Shown in pieces: positions 52,371 to 55,561 of a stretch of DNA of 55,561 nucleotides. Each line of letters begins with the position of its first letter. Within the stretch, counting starts at the first letter, position 1. The position numbers were made by a program, and so were the translations under genes. Below the pieces are notes generated by a model. The model made no database searches, had not been told where the DNA came from, and saw nothing but the letters and a program-made list of their open reading frames with translations. The stretch comes from an uncultured Bacteroidales bacterium (GTDB taxonomy: Bacteria; Bacteroidota; Bacteroidia; Bacteroidales; UBA932), in NCBI GenBank assembly GCA_947367315.1, contig CANBDX010000005.1, forward strand, positions 1 through 55,561, read 5' to 3'.

Positions 52371-54884
52371 TTACTCGAAAGAATAATCTGCTATTATAGG
52401 TCTATGGTCTGACGGCACACATAGATATTGTCCTTCAAGAGGTCCGATCTCCAACTTTATCCACTCGTCGATCATGATGTCAGCAGTCTTCAATCTCTGT
52501 ATCATCTTAGGCGAGGCATACATATAGTCTATACGCTGGGTATCCTCTCTGACTGATGAAAGGAAATCACCAGGATATGACTCATGGATCACGTCTTTGA
52601 GGGTCGTGTTGTCATGAAGGTATCTCAGAGCCTGATACGGATCGGAGGTCATGTTAGGATATTTATGGCCGTCGTAATACCACTTGTCATGAGGGGACAC
52701 CGTATTGAAGTCTCCCATCATCAGGAAGTTACCGTCCTGGTACGGAATGATGGACTGGCAGAATTTCTTGATTTCATTCAGTCTCTGAGTGTCATTCGCC
52801 GCATCAGTCAGCCCCGGAGTCAGGTGCATTGAAAGAAGATATACATCCTCACCGCAGTTGATCTTGTAGAGACCTGCCGGATGACCGCCTGTCTGAGAAG
52901 CGGTCAGGGCCATGACTCTGGTGATAGGATATCTTGAAGTGATGATCTGCGGGAAGTTGGTGCTGGTATTGTCGCTGCCGCTGACATTTTCATGTCCATA
53001 TCTGCCTGCGAGCCATTTCCAGCCGGTCAGGTTGCCATAGCCTTTGAGTGAGCCGACTCCCGTGCTCGGACCTTTTTCGCCACGATAAGTAGTGTTTCCG
53101 TTGATGTCATAGTATGACTCCGCCTCGCACCATACGCATACGTCCGGCCTGTATTTGTTTACACAAGCGACGAAATTGTCGTAGTTGTTCTTCTGATCCG
53201 CCCACATTCCGTACTGGATGTTCCAGAACATGACTCTGAGAGTCTTGGTGAAAGTGGTCTTTGTGTGGGCATCGACAGTCCTTACCTCAAAGTTATCAAG
53301 ATAGAAGCCTCTCTTTCCAGTCTCTGACCTTCTTGTGGTGAGGGACAGAGAGGATATTTCGTTCATATTGTTGATGACAAGTTCAACGTGGTGCCAGGTT
53401 TTCTTTGCTGCGGCACTTGTCGAGACAGGCACTGCCGCATTGAGCAGATATGCTGTGGTCGATGTCTTTTCAAAAGAACGGGTGAACTGGGTGGCGGTCG
53501 CATCCTTGCCGTCTATCGTGCATGAGAGGATGTTTGCTCCATTGACAGTCTGCAACATGAGGTCATCTTCGAATCCTGCCATAGGACAATAGTCGAAACT
53601 GACCTTGACATCGCAGTACGACCTGATGATATTCTTTGCAAAAGGTGCCTGGAACAGACCGTTTGTGGTGCCGGTGGCGCCCACGGAAATGTAGCCCTGG
53701 AACTCCTGGCAATGATACAGCATGTCAAACGACTCGATGTTACGGCTCCTTGCGTATGAGGCTGAAAGGTTCATCTTGTCCTTCACCTTGAATCCCCTCA
53801 GATTGGCCATTCCCTCGTCCGGCTGGATGTAACCTGCTCCCGGCATATCGTATGAGGTCTTGTACAATGGCGCTTCATAACCTGTGAGCGAGCGGAATGA
53901 ACTTGTGGAAACCGTCTCGTCCTTCGGGATCGCACCGAAGGTTCCGCTGCCGCCTACGACATCTCCGCCCCATACGAAATTGTCAAATCCCTCATAAAAG
54001 AGCAGGTCGGAAGCAGGTTTATAGGTCACTGTGCATTTGTGTACCTTGTCACTTGAAACTGTGAAGGCCGGGATATGAGCCGTGGCCATCTTATGGTCCG
54101 AGTCGCAGATGGTAAGGTCAAGACCTGAGGCGTATGAGCCTGCCGCAATCGGAATCAAGAACTTTACGCCATCCTGGGTAACAGGCACGAAACTGCCTTT
54201 ATTGGTACAGTTCAGGACAACATACGGAAGACCTTCCGACACTGTGTATGTATTTGAAGAGGTATCAAAGGTTCCATATCCGGCGATGTTTCCGGCAGGA
54301 TTCTCCACCTTGATCGATGACAGACTTGCGCTGCCCTTCACTGTCACCTCCAACAGGGAGAGTGCGCTGGAAAAGAAAAACATTCCTCCGGTATTCTCCG
54401 AGTAAAAAGCAAAATGGGGAAGGTGGTTTATGACATCCTTGGCATTGTGATATGCGTATGAATGCGGATGAACGACATCAGTATATTCGTTCTGACCATG
54501 GTAGTTTGATGATTTTGATGAAAGAAGGACAGCGTTGTAGGTCGAGGATTCGACAACATCCACATAGTATCTTTTTTCGCTATCAAGTCTGACCGGATAT
54601 GTCACCCCGTTTACCTTGACCGTATAATCCGCCCAGTTTGTGATGGTCTTGCCATATAAGCTACGTACCGAATTGGGAAGTTCCGCAAGATAGAATCTTG
54701 CCTTTCCGTCAGTTATAACAAGAGGGTATATGTTTTCCGGCAGGACATCCTCCTTTGGCGGCGGTGTGTCGCCAAAGGTGTTCCGGTCATCTATTTCCTC
54801 ACATGAGAGAAAGACCATTGCGGTCATCAGGGTCAGACAAAGCACACTACCAAGAGTGCGTTGCAAAAGGGTCTTGATATTCAT
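52371..54884 (-). CDS. Surface lipoprotein with C-terminal endonuclease/exonuclease/phosphatase domain
   Basis: 837 residues. Lipobox TAMVFLSC (Cys about 28). Residues about 40-270 are beta-rich and resemble the fimbrillin-like fold (DYTVKVNGVTYPVRLDSEKR, LSSIKVENPAGNIAGYGTFD). About 280-545 is another beta domain, possibly a jelly-roll (YLDNFEVRTVDA at its end). The EEP domain runs about 548-837 with N555 (MFWNIQYGMW), E587/E589 (CVWCEAE), H687 (LLSMHLTPG), D725/N727 (MGDFNTVSP), D786 (RIDYMY) and D826/H827 (PSDHRPI), so it should be active. It is anchored at the surface and would cleave the substrate outside the cell, upstream of the SusC/D channel. It is the first gene of the cluster. No convincing promoter is visible in front of it; the closest is TACATTTA at 54968-54975. 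Confidence 0.82.
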   Translation of the reverse strand: MNIKTLLQRTLGSVLCLTLMTAMVFLSCEEIDDRNTFGDTPPPKEDVLPENIYPLVITDGKARFYLAELPNSVRSLYGKTITNWADYTVKVNGVTYPVRLDSEKRYYVDVVESSTYNAVLLSSKSSNYHGQNEYTDVVHPHSYAYHNAKDVINHLPHFAFYSENTGGMFFFSSALSLLEVTVKGSASLSSIKVENPAGNIAGYGTFDTSSNTYTVSEGLPYVVLNCTNKGSFVPVTQDGVKFLIPIAAGSYASGLDLTICDSDHKMATAHIPAFTVSSDKVHKCTVTYKPASDLLFYEGFDNFVWGGDVVGGSGTFGAIPKDETVSTSSFRSLTGYEAPLYKTSYDMPGAGYIQPDEGMANLRGFKVKDKMNLSASYARSRNIESFDMLYHCQEFQGYISVGATGTTNGLFQAPFAKNIIRSYCDVKVSFDYCPMAGFEDDLMLQTVNGANILSCTIDGKDATATQFTRSFEKTSTTAYLLNAAVPVSTSAAAKKTWHHVELVINNMNEISSLSLTTRRSETGKRGFYLDNFEVRTVDAHTKTTFTKTLRVMFWNIQYGMWADQKNNYDNFVACVNKYRPDVCVWCEAESYYDINGNTTYRGEKGPSTGVGSLKGYGNLTGWKWLAGRYGHENVSGSDNTSTNFPQIITSRYPITRVMALTASQTGGHPAGLYKINCGEDVYLLSMHLTPGLTDAANDTQRLNEIKKFCQSIIPYQDGNFLMMGDFNTVSPHDKWYYDGHKYPNMTSDPYQALRYLHDNTTLKDVIHESYPGDFLSSVREDTQRIDYMYASPKMIQRLKTADIMIDEWIKLEIGPLEGQYLCVPSDHRPIIADYSFE

Positions 54885-55457
54885 CAGTTATGCGGTCAGT
54901 TTAATTGTTTACATCTGGGCACAATAAACCCATACCACATTATGACGATATATTTACCCTATACCCCTAAATGTATTTATTATTTATAAGGAATATGATG
55001 CATAGTCATCGTGCATGCTTCACTATGCGCCAAAGGGCCAGCATCAGATATCCCCCACAGCAGCACCAGGATCACAAATGCTGCACAGATACACCCGCAT
55101 CTTTTGCGGAGACCTGGAACGGGCACAAGAACCAAACCACTTGTTATCCGTTGATTTACAAGCGATTACTAGCAATACAATGTATATAGTAAAGTAAATT
55201 TCCCCCATTTTAGACTTGAAAAAGAAACCACCTGAACAGACATTCGCTGCGATAGTCACACAAAGCGACACTATAGCCAAAAGGGAACTTCTCATTGTAT
55301 TGGATCTTAAAGTTGATGACGTGGCAAAGTTAATTGAATAACGAATAGGTTACAAAGATTTCACCTGACTCCACCTGCATTTTCTTGGAGTGAAAGTGGC
55401 TTTTTGAAACCACTTCGTCGATTACGAACCCTGTGGGTTCTCATCCCCCTATACGGC
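54885..55457. other. Gene-poor stretch upstream of the EEP cluster
   Basis: About 570 bases with no supported full gene. It holds only weak promoter-like motifs towards the cluster, a short frame of 41 codons (55216-55341, listed separately), and a GC-rich hairpin GAACCC-TGT-GGGTTC at about 55426-55440. It must contain the promoter of the 20-kb cluster, but I cannot pick it out. Confidence 0.4.
55216..55341 (+). CDS. Possible short or truncated gene, 41 codons
   Basis: TTG at 55216 to TAA at 55339-55341. The frame is open only from a stop at 55195, so it is either a small gene with a rare start or the C-terminal remnant of a larger one. The product ends in IAKRELLIVLDLKVDDVAKL followed by IE, a plausible amphipathic, protein-like sequence. 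I do not recognise it. No neighbour shares its strand. Confidence 0.25.
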   Translation: MKKKPPEQTFAAIVTQSDTIAKRELLIVLDLKVDDVAKLIE

Positions 55458-55483
55458 AAAAGGAAGTCTTGCGACTTCCTTTT
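55458..55483 (-). terminator. Terminator of tRNA-His
   Basis: An 11-base-pair stem AAAAGGAAGTC (55458-55468) with GACTTCCTTTT (55473-55483) and loop TTGC, 2 bases after the tRNA on the minus strand. T-rich ends on both strands. Confidence 0.75.
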
Positions 55484-55485
55484 TG

Positions 55486-55560
55486 GGTGCCCAGTGGGAT
55501 TCGAACCCACGACATTCAGAACCACAATCTGACGCTCTAACCAACTGAACTATGGGCACC
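55486..55560 (-). tRNA. tRNA-His (anticodon GTG)
   Basis: On the minus strand a full cloverleaf: acceptor GTGCCCA/TGGGCAC with the extra 5' G that marks histidine tRNAs (pairs with discriminator C), D loop with AGTTCAGTTGGTTAGA, anticodon arm with loop TTGTGGT (anticodon GTG) and the T arm GTGGGTTCGAATCCCAC. The encoded 3' end reads C-C-A after the acceptor strand, with the discriminator C as its first base. The first base of the window end (55561) is just outside the gene. Confidence 0.95.
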
Positions 55561-55561
55561 A

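Noticed and set aside
55044..55295. Minus-strand frame of 83 codons with a signal-like N-terminus
   Set aside because: The hydrophobic start is suggestive, but the rest has no family pattern and the second half looks random.

Overview
The window comes from a member of the Bacteroidota, most likely order Bacteroidales. Reasons: SusC/SusD pairs, BACON, NigD-like, fimbrillin-like and TIG-NHL lipoproteins, a FecI/FecR (ECF sigma / anti-sigma) pair, the uppS-bamA-ompH order next to nadK and pdxJ, a Bacteroidota-type RNA polymerase omega protein, and several clean Bacteroidota promoters (TTTG, 19-20 bases, TAnnTTTG). I do not assign a genus.

1-23.3 kb is core chromosome. It starts with the 5' end of a 2-oxoacid:acceptor oxidoreductase alpha gene. 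Next come the envelope genes nadK-uppS-bamA-ompH (minus strand), divergent pdxJ, a second OmpH-like protein, a GT4 glycosyltransferase and a LysM/periplasmic-binding fusion. Further along are trxB, bamD, an omega subunit and recN (minus strand), a short-chain dehydrogenase, an unusual cysteine-poor Fur-family regulator, cstA, a NigD-like lipoprotein, an oxaloacetate-decarboxylase/pyruvate-carboxylase-type protein without a biotinylation lysine, a LEA14-like lipoprotein, a SPOR protein with rpoN, then radC and upp.

23.3-28.9 kb is a junction zone. A 16-base match to the 3' end of a serine tRNA, followed in the tRNA direction by a strong terminator, looks like an attachment-site remnant of an integrated element. 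It is followed by direct repeats, a very short promoter-hairpin-terminator unit (candidate small RNA), a decayed IS4-type element, an AT-richer GH20 beta-N-acetylhexosaminidase gene, and a frameshifted IS1634-type transposase.

28.9-34.8 kb (plus strand) is an ECF sigma / FecR / STN-SusC / SusD locus. It converges, with an 8-base tail overlap, on a very long minus-strand cluster at 54.9-34.8 kb. That cluster holds twelve closely packed genes: a lipoprotein with a C-terminal endonuclease/exonuclease/phosphatase (EEP) domain, a second secreted EEP protein, a lipoprotein, SusC, SusD, a BACON lipoprotein, a BACON-DUF5689-like lipoprotein, a TIG-NHL lipoprotein, a GH3 glycosidase lipoprotein, a 48-residue protein, a fimbrillin-TIG-NHL lipoprotein and an SGNH esterase. 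My reading is an outer-membrane uptake system for a substrate that carries phosphodiesters together with glycosidic and perhaps ester bonds. The substrate is unknown, and this cluster is the best candidate here for an undescribed system. The window ends with a complete tRNA-His and its terminator.
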